A DNA stretch of 64,000 bases, taken from Euryodendron excelsum (taxonomy: Eukaryota; Streptophyta; Magnoliopsida; Ericales; Pentaphylacaceae). Shown piece by piece: positions 34,575-46,200 of the stretch (positions within the stretch are counted from its first letter, which is position 1; every line of letters begins with the position of its first letter). The position numbers and the translations under genes are program-made. The notes under the pieces are model-generated. The model was not told the origin of the DNA. It did not search any database and was given only the letters and a program-made list of their open reading frames with translations. Where the stretch lies: positions 7,525,501 through 7,589,500 of the forward strand of contig CM065392.1 of NCBI GenBank assembly GCA_033060915.1, in the 5' to 3' direction.

Positions 34575-35125
34575 GTGCTAAAATTTAAAACATAGAATTT
34601 CACATATTGATATAGTTATATTTTCATATATATATATATATGCTTTTATTTGATAGTGGAAAGGCCAACTTGTTGGATCAGTGACATCTCATTGACCGAT
34701 GATTTTATTGGATTAGAACGTATATATGGAAAAATTAGTAGAACCTAGAGTCCAATATGCAAAAGGGTAATGCTATACAGCTTAAAAATTCATACAAGAT
34801 TTATGTGTAAGTTGATGAGGTTGAATGAAAACTTTTTATTTGAAAACAAAAAATTTATTATGATGACACTTAATTATAAAAAATACAATCACCATCACAT
34901 CATCTTGATATTTTTTGGTACAAATATTTTAGAAGAATAATATTTTTCTATCAAAAAATTTTAATTTTTTATAGTGTTAAAACTTTAAGGAGCATTTTAA
35001 ATTTTGGGGTGCTAATAAAATAATTTTTTACTAAAACATAATACGTATACTCAATATATAGGAGAGCTATCACAAGGATGGGTGCCATGACACCCTCACT
35101 CATTGAGCGGTTCCGCCCCTACTGT
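34575..35125 (+). repeat. Non-coding repeat, right copy flanking the NLR
   Basis: Diverged copy of 30785-31530 in direct orientation, ending with GGGTGCCATGACACCC and GCGGTTCCGCCCCT. Includes a TA run at 34627-34642. Confidence 0.6.
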
Positions 35126-35209
35126 CAAGTAGACTCTGCAAGTTCTCCTTGTAGATGTTACTAACCAGTCTGTTCACGCACTTCAGCATTGAGGCCAAAT
35201 ATGCAACTC

Positions 35210-35250
<41 letters not shown>

Positions 35251-35566
35251 TGATGCAATTATTTTACTACAGACAAGCATTATAGGACAAATCAAACAAG
35301 GTAGGTGGGAGGTAGATGAAAGAACACAATAATAAGAAACAACAAGAAATCCAACCAGTGAGTTACGAAGGGTCTCTATCAGGGGCCGGCAAAACATTAT
35401 TGGGGACTAAGGCCAGATTTTTGGTAAGGCTTTTTTACATTTTTAACATTATTGTAAATTTGTATTTAAAGTTGATTTATCTTAGTTTTGAATGAGACTT
35501 TTTATGATCTTAGAATTTAAACAATACAGGAGGTCTAGAGGTATAGAAGAATAAAATCTTATTTAT
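35126..35566. other. Spacer with (TC)n between NLR region and copia family 2
   Basis: No gene. A CAGTCTGTTCACGCAC phrase near 35165 echoes CAGTCTGTTCATGCAC at 34519, just upstream of the NLR start, so a short piece of NLR leader may be duplicated. A (TC)n of about 31 bp lies at 35216-35246. Confidence 0.45.
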
Positions 35567-35905
35567 TGTTGAAAAGTAAAAATGGAATTGTAAACTTGAC
35601 CATCTAGAAGGAACCACCATGGTTGAAGAGTACCTACCACGAAAGAAAGAATTTGTTTCTTTTACATTCTCCATTCACACTATGTATTCACACTTGGCTT
35701 GTATCTATAAATAGGGAGTGCCATTTGTGGCATTGTATCAATTCAAGAAGAAGGTGGAAAAGTGAGTTAGAGAGAAAAATAAAGAGAGAGAGTTCTCTCT
35801 AAAATTTAGAGTTGAATAAAAGAGTGATTCTTGGTTGCGTTTTACACCTTTGAGTGTTTATAATTCAATCACCACAAGTGGTTGAACCTTCTCCTCCGCC
35901 TAACA
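35567..35905 (+). repeat. 5' LTR of copia family 2
   Basis: Runs TGTTGAAAAG to CCTAACA, 339 bp. A CTATAAATAGGG TATA box lies at about 35706-35717, followed by a leader with GAGAGAGAG. Confidence 0.95.
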
Positions 35906-35906
35906 G

Positions 35907-35919
35907 TGGTATCAGAGTC
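35907..35919 (+). promoter_or_regulatory. Primer binding site (initiator Met tRNA)
   Basis: TGGTATCAGAGTC one base after the 5' LTR; one change from the canonical TGGTATCAGAGC within the first twelve bases. Confidence 0.9.
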
Positions 35920-36125
35920 AAGGGAAAGTATGCTCTGTGATTGCCTTTTGAGGGATCTTCCACATCAGAACTCCTAAGGTTCTCTTCGTCCTCTCCAACC
36001 GCCACTCCGGTCATCATCCGTCCGTCTCTCCATCTAATTTTCGGTGACGTTCTAAATTCAAACTCCAAAGTATTGCTTTAAGATATTCAAAACCAAAAGG
36101 CAAACGGGACCACGCAGGCCCAAAG

Positions 36126-39100
36126 ATGACGAAGGACAACTACGATAATGGGTGTATCCAAATGAAAGCTCTACTAGGCGCTCAAGATGTCATGGACATT
36201 GTGGAAGATGGGTATGAGGAAGCCCAATCCAAAGAAGGTGAGGCATCCATGTCAGATGCTCAGAGAACAATCCTCCGCGCCGACCAAAAGAAGGACTGTA
36301 AGGCCAAGTCCATCATCTACCAGGGCCTTGATGAGGCCACTTTCGAAATCATTGCCTTTGCCAAGATGTCCAAAGAAGTCTAGGAGACTTTCCATCGAAC
36401 TTACAAGGGTGCTGACAATGTAAAGAGGATTCGCCTCCAAACCCTACGTGGTGAATTCGAATCCCTACAAATGAAGTCTGCTGAGTCCATTGCCGAGTAT
36501 TATACTCGTGTAATGGTAGTTGCGAACTAGCTAAGGAGGAATGGAGAGATTCTCGCAGATATGAGAATATGTGAGAAAATTTTATGATTTTTGGATTCAA
36601 AATTTGACTACATAGTCGTTACTCTAGAAGAAATTAAAGATCTAGAGACCATGTAGGTAGAAGAGCTTGTGGGATCGCTACAAGCCCATGAGCAGAAGGT
36701 CAACAAAAGAAGTAATGACGAAGCACTGGAGCAGGCCCTATAGTCAAAACTATCTTTGACCGATGGGAGATACGAGCAAAGGGGGACGTCACACCGAGGA
36801 CGAGGGCCAGGTCAAGGATCTCGCGAATCTGGATATTCTGAATCTAGAGGCGGAAGTCGAGGCGGACAAACATCTAATAGAGGAGGACGTCAACAATAGA
36901 ACAATGTCTCGAGAGGAAGAGGACATGGAAGAAGAGGCGGTTACAATAACCGTCAAACCATTGATAAGAGAAACATCAAGTGCTATAACTGCCATAAGTT
37001 TGGGCACTATAGTAATGAGCGTTGGTCAAGACCACCGACAGAGAAGGTTAGCGAGGAGGTTGATCTTGCAAAAGCTGAACCAGTTGTCGAAGAATCGTTG
37101 ATGCTGATGGCACACAACTCAACCCAGGACCAAGATGTTTGGTACCTCGAGTCTGGAGCCAGTAACCACATGACTGGCAGAAAGAACCTGCTCACTGAAC
37201 TTGATGAGAAAGTTCAAGAAGAGATATCATTTGGCAATCTCTCGAAAGTTCGAGTCCGAGAGAGAGGTGATGTTCTGATCAAGCGGAAGGCTGGAGATTA
37301 CGCTTTCATCTCCAATGTCTACTATGTACTAGATATGAAAACCAACATCTAAAGCCTAGGACAGCTCGTGGAGAAAGGTTATCAGATTAGCCTTAGAAAC
37401 AAGCAGATGTTGATCTCAAATGCTCGAGGGAAGCTGATCATTTGAGTCACTATGGCAAAGAATCGGATGTTCTTTCTCGCCATCCATCATGACACACCAA
37501 AGTGTCTGAGTGTGATCATCAACACAAAGACTGGCTATGGCATCTGAGGTATGGACACCTAAATTTTAAAAGCTTGAAGTAGTTGGGAAGCAAGAAGATG
37601 GTGTACGGCTTACCCAACATTTACCATTCGAATGAGATACGTGAGAGCTGTGTTTTGAGCAAGCAGCATAGAAACATCTTTGGAAAGCAAGTTGACTGGA
37701 AATCTACCATGCCGCTCCAGCTAGTGCACACAAACTTATGTGGTCCTTTGAAATTAGTTTCAAATAAACAAAATTGATACTTCCTCACCTTCACCGACGA
37801 CTATAACAGGAAGACTTGGGTTTACTTCCTGAAAAGGAAGTTGGAAGCGTTCGACAGATTTAAAGAGTTCAAAGCTCTTGTGGAGAAGTAGAGTAGCTAC
37901 CACATTAAGTTACTTTGATCAGATCAAGGAGAAGAGTATATGGTAGAAGTTTTTCAGGAATTCCTTACACAAAAAGGAATTCAAAATTAGTTCACACCAG
38001 CCTACACTCCCTAACTGAATGGCATAGCTAAGACGAAGAACCGCACTATCCTTAACGTGGCCAGAAGCATGTTGAAGGATAAAAATATGCCCAAAAGATT
38101 CTGGGCAGAAGCGTTATTGTGTGCAGTCGATCTGCTTAATAGGTGTCTTACTAAGAGTCTAGCTACAAAGACACCACACGAAGCTTGGAGTACTCACAAG
38201 CCTAGCATAAGTCATCTTAGAGTGTTTGGCTCCATAGCCTACACCAAGATCCTGGAGGCAAGAATGACAAAGTTGGACGACAAAGGAGAGAAGTGTATCC
38301 TTGTTGGATACGAGGATAAAACATTGGGATATCGTTTATATAATCCCACCACCAAGAAAGTCATTTTTAGCCGGGATGTCATTTTTGAAGAAAATGAATC
38401 CTGGAATTGGGACCAGACTGAAGCCACCAGAGATGTTGAATTAACACTTGAGGAAGAAGAACCTACACAAGCAAGAGAAGTGGCTACTGAGCCATAAGTA
38501 CCCAGAGATCAACAAACACCTCCACATGATTTTCACTCACCACGGAGGAATGAAACTCCATCACCAATTGAGCGTGAACTTTCAGACATGATGCCTAGAA
38601 GAGCTCGTACCCTAACTGATTTGTGTGAAAATATAGAACTGATGGAAGAGCATGTCACTCTATACTGTCTGTTCCTTACCAGTGATCTAGTTAGCTTCGA
38701 GGAAGCTAACGAAGAAGACAAATGGAGAAGAGCAATGGATGAGGAGATTCAATCCATTGAGCAGAACAAAACTTAGGAGTTGAATACTCTCCCGAAAGGT
38801 CGAAAGACCATTGGTGTGAAATGGGTCTATAAGATAAAGAAGAATACCTAAGGAGAAGTCCAGAGATACAAGGCGAGACTTGTTGCCAAAGGTTATAAGC
38901 AGAAGGAAGGGATCGACTATGGTGAAGTCTTTGCCCCAGTTGCCAGACTTGAGACCATCAGATTGTTGATTTCACTAGTTGCACAAAATAGATAGAAGAT
39001 TTACTAGCTAGATGTGAAATTAACATTTCTAAAGGGCTTTCTTGAAGAAGAGATCTATATTGATCAGCCACATGGATACGTGAAGAAAGGCCAAGAAGAT

Positions 39101-40243
39101 AGAGTGTATAAGTTGAAGAAGGCACTCTATGGGTTAAAGCAAGTTCCACGTGCCTGAAATATGAGGATCACTAATTATTTCCAAGCGAATGGCTTTGAGA
39201 AATGTCCATATGAGCATGCCTTATATATAAAGATGGAGACAGATAACAGTATGCTGATTGCTTGCCTATATATTGGTGATTTGATCTTCACTGGCAATAA
39301 TCCAGCGATGTTTGATGCTTTCAAGAAGAGCATGGTCAAAGAGTTTAAGATGACGGATATAGGCCAAATGGCCCATTTCCTTGGCCTAGAAGTTGTGCAA
39401 AGTGAGAAGGGAATCTTCATCCTCCAAAGCAACTATGCCAAAGAGATTTTGAAGAAGTTTGGAATGGAAAACTGCAACTCTGTGACAACTTCGGTTGAAA
39501 CATGATTGGAGTTAAGAAAGAACGAGCAAGGAGATGTTGATCTTACCTATTTCAAGAGGATAGTTGGAAGTTTGAGATACTTGACTTGTACCAGACTGGA
39601 TATACTTTATAGAGTTGGACTAGTCAGCAGGTACATAGAGACTCCTGACCAGTCTCATCTGAATGTAGTGAAGAGGATACTAGGATATGTCAAGGGTTCC
39701 ATCAGTGATGATATTTTATATTCATTAACTAACGATTGCAGAGTTATTGGCTATTCAAATAGCAATTGGAGGAGAGATCTTGATGAAAGAAAGAGCACGA
39801 CTAGATTCACATTCTTTATAGGAGATACATCGTTTACATGGTTATCAAAGAGGCAACCCATCGTAACGCTGTCATCATGTGAAGCTGAGTATGTTGTTGC
39901 CAGATCAGCTGTTTGTCATGTGATCTAGATCAGAAATATTTTAAAGTACTTGGGATTTCCACAAGATGATCCCACAGAGGTCTACATCGACAATCAATCA
40001 GCGATTGCTCTTACGAAGAATCCAGTCTTTCATGAGAGAGGCAAACATATTGATACTCGGTATCATTTTATCAAAGAGCATGTTAAGAATAAGAAAGTGA
40101 AATTGATTTCTTGCTGGACTTATAATCAGATAGCTGATATTTTCACAAAGCTACTCAAGCATGATAACTTTATAAGATTAAAGACAATACTCAGAATGAC
40201 AAAGGCAGAAGAGTCAAGTTTAAGGGGGGATGTTGAAAAGTAA
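36126..40243 (+). pseudogene. copia gag-pol polyprotein, family 2
   Basis: Gag opens MTKDNYDNGCIQMKALLGAQ at 36126, has LQTLRGEFESLQMK and a CYNCHKFGHYSNE knuckle near 36975-37025. Protease near 37140 reads LESGASNHMTG, so the catalytic Asp is Glu. Integrase has the GPLK block (37740), SDQGEEY (37918) and a damaged Glu region (38000-38045). RT (38770-39350) has [16 protein letters not shown] and YIGD in place of YVDD near 39270. RNase H (39740-39890) reads SNSNW where SDSDW is usual, then STTRFTFFIG and SSCEAEYVVA. The end is KLLKHDNFIRLK, reading into the 3' LTR. More than fifteen in-frame stops are present, many at positions where the family has Trp, Gln or Arg. All three enzymes have lost catalytic residues, so it is not autonomous. 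Confidence 0.93.
40217..40230 (+). promoter_or_regulatory. Polypurine tract
   Basis: AGTTTAAGGGGGGA directly before the 3' LTR, in the position expected for plus-strand priming. Confidence 0.8.
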
Positions 40244-40587
40244 AAATAGAATTGTAAACTTGACCATTTAGAAGGAACTACCATGGTTGAGGAGTACCTA
40301 CCATTGTTGAAGAGTACCTACCATGGAAGAAGGAATTTGTTCTTTTCACATTCTCCATTCGCACTATGTATTCACACTTGGTTTGTATTTATAAATAAAG
40401 AGTGCCATTTGTGGCACCGTATCAATTCAAGAAGAAGCAAAAAAAGTGAGTTAGATAGAGAAATAAATAGGGAGAGTTCTCTCTAAAATTTAGAGTTGAA
40501 TAAAAGAGTGATTCTTGGTTGCGTTTCACCTTTGAGTGTTTATAATTCAATCACCACAAGTGGTTGAACCTTCTCCTCCGCCCAACA
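40231..40587 (+). repeat. 3' LTR of copia family 2
   Basis: 357 bp, TGTTGAAAAG to CCCAACA. It carries a roughly 20-bp tandem duplication of TTGAAGAGTACCTACCAT (about 40285-40323) absent from the 5' LTR, which explains its greater length. Confidence 0.95.
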
Positions 40588-41467
40588 TTTAATACTATTG
40601 ACGATAAGATTATAGATGAGTGAGAATTTGAATTTTTATATATACAACTTCTACAACATTATAGTTAAAAAATTATAATTGAATTAGTAAATTTTTTACT
40701 AAGGGTTTTTTTTTCAAGCTTTTTTTATTTTGCTTTGTTGACTTATAAGCAAAAAATTTAAATTTTTTTAGCTTTTTTGCTTTTAACAAGATAAGATAAG
40801 TAGAAAAGTAAAAAAAAAAAGAAAAAAAAAGCTTCAAACTCTTGATTTTTTTTTTTTATAAGCCAAAAAACTTGAAAAAAACTAACCAAATGGGCCCTAA
40901 TAACAACAATAAATTAATAGGATAAGATAAAATTACAAAAAAATAATAATAAACACAAGATATTTAAAATATATATATATATATATATATATATTAATTT
41001 TTAATAGTGTCAAATATAAAAAAAAAGATACTATTGTACTAATAAAAAAGAAGGGTACTAAAATAGGACATGTCAATAAAAAAAAATAATTGTGGAGGGA
41101 GAAAGACGAGAAATCCCATAAAGCTACAATTGTAAAAGTGATAAAAGTCAAGCAAGTCTCCTAATAGGCTACAACTTTTACAGTTTGGACAAAAGAATTA
41201 AGAATGATTAGACGGTAGAGCAAAAAATGGCTGCGAAACATACGGAGTAAGCCCAAATCACCGAGAAACTATTGACATAAGCAATCATACAAGTTCATTT
41301 TCATAAATAAAAAGTATCCGATTAAATAATAAAAATCGTAGACATATAAAAGAGAAACCAAACAAAAATGAATTACATAAAAAAAAAAAAAAAACTACCT
41401 CAACAAGCTTTGGTGACGGGTTATGTGAGATTGATGAGATTTGATAATTTATTTTTAGTTTGTGCTT

Positions 41468-41556
<89 letters not shown>

Positions 41557-42079
41557 GTTCACAATTTTGACTTGTTTTGAATTTTTTAGCTTTGTAGAGA
41601 GAGAAAGAACTGTTTAGAGATAAGACTTCTGATATATTTTATCTTGAAAGGCTTGATAATCAAAGGTTACTTTAAATTTTTTATTAAATTGATTTTTTAA
41701 AGTTAATTAGTGTATTCAATTTTAGGTTTTTTTTTTAATAGGATGGGAGGCCTTTTACAAAAGAAAAGTTATAAAACTATTCTAAACTATAACTATAATA
41801 TAAAATGTTTTAAAAAATTAGGGCTTAAAAAATTGAGATCCTAAAATGAAACGACTTAACCACCTGCGGCATGAGCCAGCCTGATAGTTTATTATATATA
41901 ACTGTTAATTCATTGATGGTTGCCGATCATTTTGTAAGTTTCCAATCAATATGCGTGTCTTCATATCAACTTTGTTTGTTAGTATGAAAGCAATTTCTTG
42001 AACTCTAATTAAACCGAAGAATTTTAGTGTAAGCATACTCCATGAGTAAAAGAACTGTTCAATTGTTGTAACACAATCA
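40588..42079. other. Intergenic DNA with (TA)n and (TA)n(GA)n
   Basis: No gene. A (TA)n lies at about 40969-40993 and a compound (TA)14(GA)25 at about 41469-41549, with several A and T runs. The plus frame at 41368-41556 is translated microsatellite. Confidence 0.7.
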
Positions 42080-42300
42080 AAAGGAGTGACATCCAAACCT
42101 AAACTGTTGGACCGAGCATTATAACATAATGGCATTCCAACGGACCTCACGGGCATTCAAACGGTCATAGTAGGAATCAGATTGAAAACTTTGTTTCTTG
42201 CGCAGTTTTGTTTTGTATTCCAAATTCGGACCAAATTGAAACTCGCAATTTTTGAGCTGCTAATACTATAAATAGGAGTGCAATAGGCTGTCATGGAGTT
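42080..42300 (+). promoter_or_regulatory. Promoter-like segment with TATA box
   Basis: CATTCCAACGGACC and CATTCAAACGGTC are repeated near 42132 and 42155, and ACTATAAATAGGAG lies at about 42264-42277. The layout resembles the U3 of the Athila-like LTR at 57644-58824, which also has TTTGAATG/GTTCAAACG repeats upstream of a TATA box. No gene or element body is recognised downstream, so it may be an LTR relic. Confidence 0.35.
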
Positions 42301-42534
42301 CTGGCCTAGGTAACACAATCCGCCTATTAAGGGTGGCGAATTGCGCTCTAGTTCGGGGATTCGCGAATTGAGAGTGAAATTGGGTCAAATTCGAGGATTG
42401 ATTTGGTCAAATCCGCGAATTCAAGACGAATTACATTTTCAGCCAATGTTTGATCGCCATGTAGAATGTACACGGCAAGTGTTGCTACACCGGATCAAAA
42501 GCCAAGCTTCCTATGAAATTAGAAACCATGCAAA

Positions 42535-42612
42535 ACACGTAGCAACCTGATTCGAACCTGCAACCCCTAGCTCCAGTGGGAGAAAATTGTCTCTCGTTTG
42601 CCACTGAACCAT
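42535..42612 (-). mobile_element. tRNA-like SINE head (pol III A and B boxes)
   Basis: On minus, TGGTTCAGTGG fits the box A consensus TRGYNNARNGG exactly. About 42 nt later GGTTCGAATC fits box B, with the intervening GGAGCTAGGGGTTGCA also tRNA-like. It lacks a foldable full tRNA and continues into non-tRNA sequence, which suggests a plant SINE rather than a tRNA gene. The 3' end was not located. Confidence 0.5.
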
Positions 42613-42802
42613 TCACACAATTGTGTATAATTTATGCCTTTTTTTTTTTATTGTGTATTTAGTAGTTATAAACAAGAAATTAAAACATTAAAATTAAAAT
42701 TACTTAAATGTATTATATAAATATAAAATAATAATATTTATTTAAATATATATACACGCTCTGGAAACGCTCTCATTCTCAATCCTTCTAACAAATGACA
42801 CT

Positions 42803-42845
42803 CTCGCGCACCCGCTCCCGCTCCCGCACCCGCCCCGCACCCGCA
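42803..42845 (-). other. G-rich tract, G-quadruplex candidate
   Basis: The minus strand has six G runs of three or more separated by 1-3 bases (GGGTGCGGGGCGGGTGCGGG then AGCGGGAGCGGG). It stands out as a GC island in DNA that is otherwise strongly AT-rich. Confidence 0.75.
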
Positions 42846-43379
42846 TTATGTGACTTAGGTTCTGACATTTTGTTTTTACTGCATGCAGTGCTGAGAGAAT
42901 TCCAACAACATTATGGTGATTCATCATGCATTAAAAAGCCATATCAAGACATAACGAGTAATTATAAGTGCGAACTTGCATTTAGTTTTATAATGTATTT
43001 AATTCGCTAGCCTAGGGTACTGTAATTTTTTCCGTTTGAATTTTTTACATAAAAATCATGTGTCTTGAGTTCATTTATTGCCTCCGCACATTTGGTTTGA
43101 CCCACAATTATTATTTGTACTTAGTGAAAAAGTAAGATTAGGTGACTTAATTAATTTGAGAACGTATCCCCCAGTAATTTGGCGAATCCGTGCCCAACAA
43201 TCTTTCACAGACCATGTTAGATATTTCTGTTTAGTCGACTCCTCCTCCCGTTCATAATTCTAGTCGAATTATTGATTTTAAAAAGTGCACATATAAAATC
43301 TTAGGTTGTTGCGATACTATCATTTTTAAACTGACATGAATATTTCTAACAGTGTTACATAATGGCATAATTTTTAAAA

Positions 43380-44113
43380 GGGTAAATAATTATTTGTTCT
43401 TTCAACTTTACTTCAGATTTTAATATCATCTCATAACTTTGATTTATTCTATTTAAGCCCAACAACTTTTAAAAAAAAGTCAATGTGGTCTAACATTTTA
43501 AAATAAGTTAAAAAAATTAAAAATTAATTATAATTTGACCCTTTAAATTATGTTTTAGTTTCACTTTATCCGCTAAACTAAACATCGATACACTTTACCC
43601 TTAAATTATGAGAATTTAAATTTGTTTTAACACTGTTGACAAAAAACTTAAATTGAACACCTGTAGCATTTCTAATCTAATACAATATAATCTTTTTTTT
43701 TTTTTAATCCTTGGTTAACATGTTGTTTTTGGTGGTCTAAAAAAGTAAGATTTTATGATTTATTTTGATCATTTTCTTAAATATTTTAAGATGGTTTATA
43801 ACATTTTATAGCCATGAAATTATTTTTTTCTTCTTGCTTTAATAATTAGTATAAAATTTTGACCAAAAAAATCCCTAATTTTAAATTTTATCATGGTAAA
43901 AATGTAACTATTTCTTGTTGAATGGAGGTAAAGAATATTAAGCTATAATTTAGAGAACTAAAGTATAATTAATATTTAATTTTCTTACTTATTTTAAAAA
44001 TTTGGACCAATTGACTTTCTTTTGAAAGTTTGAGAGCTTAAATAGAAGAAATCAAAATTTAGAAATGACATTGAAATATGAGACAAAGTTGAAGTGACAA
44101 AATAATTGTTACC
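43380..44113. mobile_element. Foldback element, ~735 bp
   Basis: Left arm 43380-43500 and right arm 43985-44113 are inverted copies (about 75-80% by eye): GGGTAAATAATTATTTGTTC against GGTAACAATTATTTTGTCAC, then TTCAACTTT, TTTTGATTT(A/C)TTCTATTTAAGC and AAAGTCAAT. The non-coding AT-rich centre has no ORF. Confidence 0.75.
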
Positions 44114-44458
44114 TTTTCTAAAATTAACTCTATAATGCTTTGAATATCAATGTATTAAATATTTATCTCCTCAAACAATTGGCACATTCAATGACAGACA
44201 AACAGAATGATGCCCTAAAGATATATTTGAAAATATGAATCAAAATAGTGAGTGTTTTAATTGATCTAAAATGAAATGACTACAAACAGCAACATCATTA
44301 TGTTATGAAATTTTCTAAAAAATGTTTTTTGCTCTTATACGTCACTCTTACAAACAAACGAACTCTGTTGATGCCATTCAAGGATTGAGATGTTGGACTA
44401 TTGTGATTCACTCAGCTGAAACACCAATACCAAAAACAAAAAATTAGAAAAATAAAAA

Positions 44459-45012
44459 GGGTTAATTACACTCTTCATTTTTTTTTATTTTACACCAAAT
44501 TTACTTCAGGACTTTCACTTTCAATTATAATAATCAAGTTCTCACACTTCTAATGCGTTGCAACGTTAACCTTCTACTAACTTTCGTTTAGAAAATAAAT
44601 TAAAAATTTGCATATGATAAACACATCGTTTTTTTTTTCAAGGGGTAAAAATATAGAATCTCGCTTCTTCTAGATAATCTATCACAAATTTTTCTTAAAT
44701 CACTAAAAAATCATGAGTGTGATCAACTTTGTGATATATATAATGTAATTAGAATTTATGTAAAAACTCTCAATTCAACTCACTTGTGATATGAGTCAGT
44801 CTTTGGGATAAAAAATAATTAGATTTTACATATTTTTGTCCCTTAAAAAAGGTCATGTGATTATGACATGCGAATTTTTTATTCATTTTTCAAATAGAGG
44901 GTTGACATTATAATAAATTAGAAGTGTAAAAGTTTAATTATTACAATCAAAAGTAAATATCTTAAAATGAGATTTAGTATAAAATGCATGGGATAAAAAG
45001 TGTAATTGACCC
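44459..45012. mobile_element. Foldback element, ~554 bp with ~200-bp arms
   Basis: GGGTTAATTACACTCTTCAT at the left pairs with the reverse complement of the right end GGGTCAATTACACTTTTTAT. Pairing continues for about 200 bp (TTACACTTCTAAT, GTCAACC/GTTAACC, AAAAATT(T/C)GCAT, AAAAATAT blocks). A loop of about 160 bp separates the arms. Nearly the whole element would form one hairpin. Confidence 0.8.
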
Positions 45013-45708
45013 AAACAAAATGATTTAAGCAATTCTAATAACCTGTTTGGAACTTAAAAGGAAAATAAAGAGAAAGAAAAGGAACTAAGAGGGAAATGGC
45101 AGAGAACGTGATTTGAATTTTTTTTTTTTTATATTTTTTTCTTTCTTCTCAAACTAAAATTCAAAATGACAAAGAAAGTGAAATAATTATTTTCTCTTCC
45201 TCATTTTTCTTTCTTCAAGTTCAAAAGAGGCTGCAAAGAAATACATGTCACAATTCTCTTATTGCTACATCAGTAAATTGGTTTGGTTGCGATGAGCTAT
45301 GATGACCTGAAAAGGATGAGGAGGACTCCTTACACCTGTGTACGTGTTCCGCTTTAAGGAGGCTCCCATGGCCAAGTTAGAACAGATATTCCTTACGAAA
45401 ATATTATTTGTAATTGTGTATGATTTGTATGTTGTATCTTGTTCCCTAGCACATCATTCTTTTATTATTTTTCTCGAGTTAGACTATTTTTTTAATATTA
45501 ATTATTCTCCGACATGTGAACACAAACTGCTATTCTCGCTCCTGAAAAAGTAAAAAATCCCCTTTTTGTTGAACAGCAGGGAACCGGAGAGAACCACAGG
45601 GATTTAGGTGCCTATGTTTTGGTTCCAAGTACGGGCAGCTTATTGACCATATAGAGGCACTATCAGGACACACTTACCAATTGGCTAGTCAACTTCTAGA
45701 ACATGTAG
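45013..45708. other. Intergenic DNA left of the TRIM
   Basis: No gene. It contains GGAAAATAAAGAGAAAGAAAAGG-like purine tracts and T runs. The plus frame at 45338-45553 has no recognised domain. Confidence 0.4.
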
Positions 45709-46061
45709 TGTCACAATCGCACATCAAATAAAAAAAAGGAGGTCTTAGATTATATAAGAGGGATAGATAGTACCATCTAATAATTTAAATTTTTGGGTTG
45801 AATAGCAGGCCCTCCAATCAATGACAAGTGGTATCAGAGCAGCCCAACTCATGATCCAATTTTACGCCAAGTGCTCAGGTGGAGTAGACAAGGTGGTTTG
45901 ACCCGCGACGAGGGCGTCGCAGATTTAGGTGGCCCGAGGGAGTATGTCATGATTCCACATTGGATAGGAGGAGAGAGGTCTTGAGTCATATAAGGGAGGT
46001 AGGTAGCACCACCTAATAGCTTAAGCTTTTGAGTTGGATGACAAGCATCTGGCTTGTGACA
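45709..46061 (+). mobile_element. TRIM (353-bp miniature LTR retrotransposon)
   Basis: 5' LTR 45709-45826 (118 bp) and 3' LTR 45945-46061 (117 bp) both begin TGTCA and end TGACA. They share GGAGGTCTT, ATATAAG, GATAG/GGTAG, ACCA(T/C)CTAATA and TTGGGTTG/TTGAGTTG in order. PBS TGGTATCAGAGC lies at 45829-45840, two bases after the 5' LTR. A GGTGGCCCGAGGGAG purine-rich stretch precedes the 3' LTR. The internal part is only about 118 bp and non-coding. Flanks GTAG and ATAG are similar but not identical. Confidence 0.88.
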
Positions 46062-46200
46062 ATAGACACAAGCTGCTTGATAGATTTGGCATATTGTAGT
46101 AGCTATTCATTTTCAGTTTTGAACGTCCTAAAATTGCTTTTGGGATAGGGTTTTAACTCAAAACTAAAGCAAATCTCTTGTTTTATTTACTAATTCATTT

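Larger units (their letters stand above)
35567..40587 (+). mobile_element. Ty1/copia element, family 2 (Tnt1/Tork-like), complete but inactive
   Basis: A 5021-bp element with 5' LTR 35567-35905, primer site, gag-pol, purine tract and 3' LTR 40231-40587. Flanks TTTAT (35562-35566) and TTTAA (40588-40592) match at 4 of 5 bases, consistent with an aged target duplication. The LTRs show twenty-odd substitutions plus indels, about 6-7%, so it is visibly older than the family 1 copy at 11377-16680. No recent coding repair is evident. Confidence 0.93.

Noticed and set aside
36789..37195. Minus frames within copia family 2 gag
   Set aside because: Antisense of the RGG/zinc-knuckle part of gag; the plus frame matches known gag order.
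41368..41556. 62-codon plus frame ending in Arg-Glu repeats
   Set aside because: Translation of (TA)n(GA)n microsatellite DNA.
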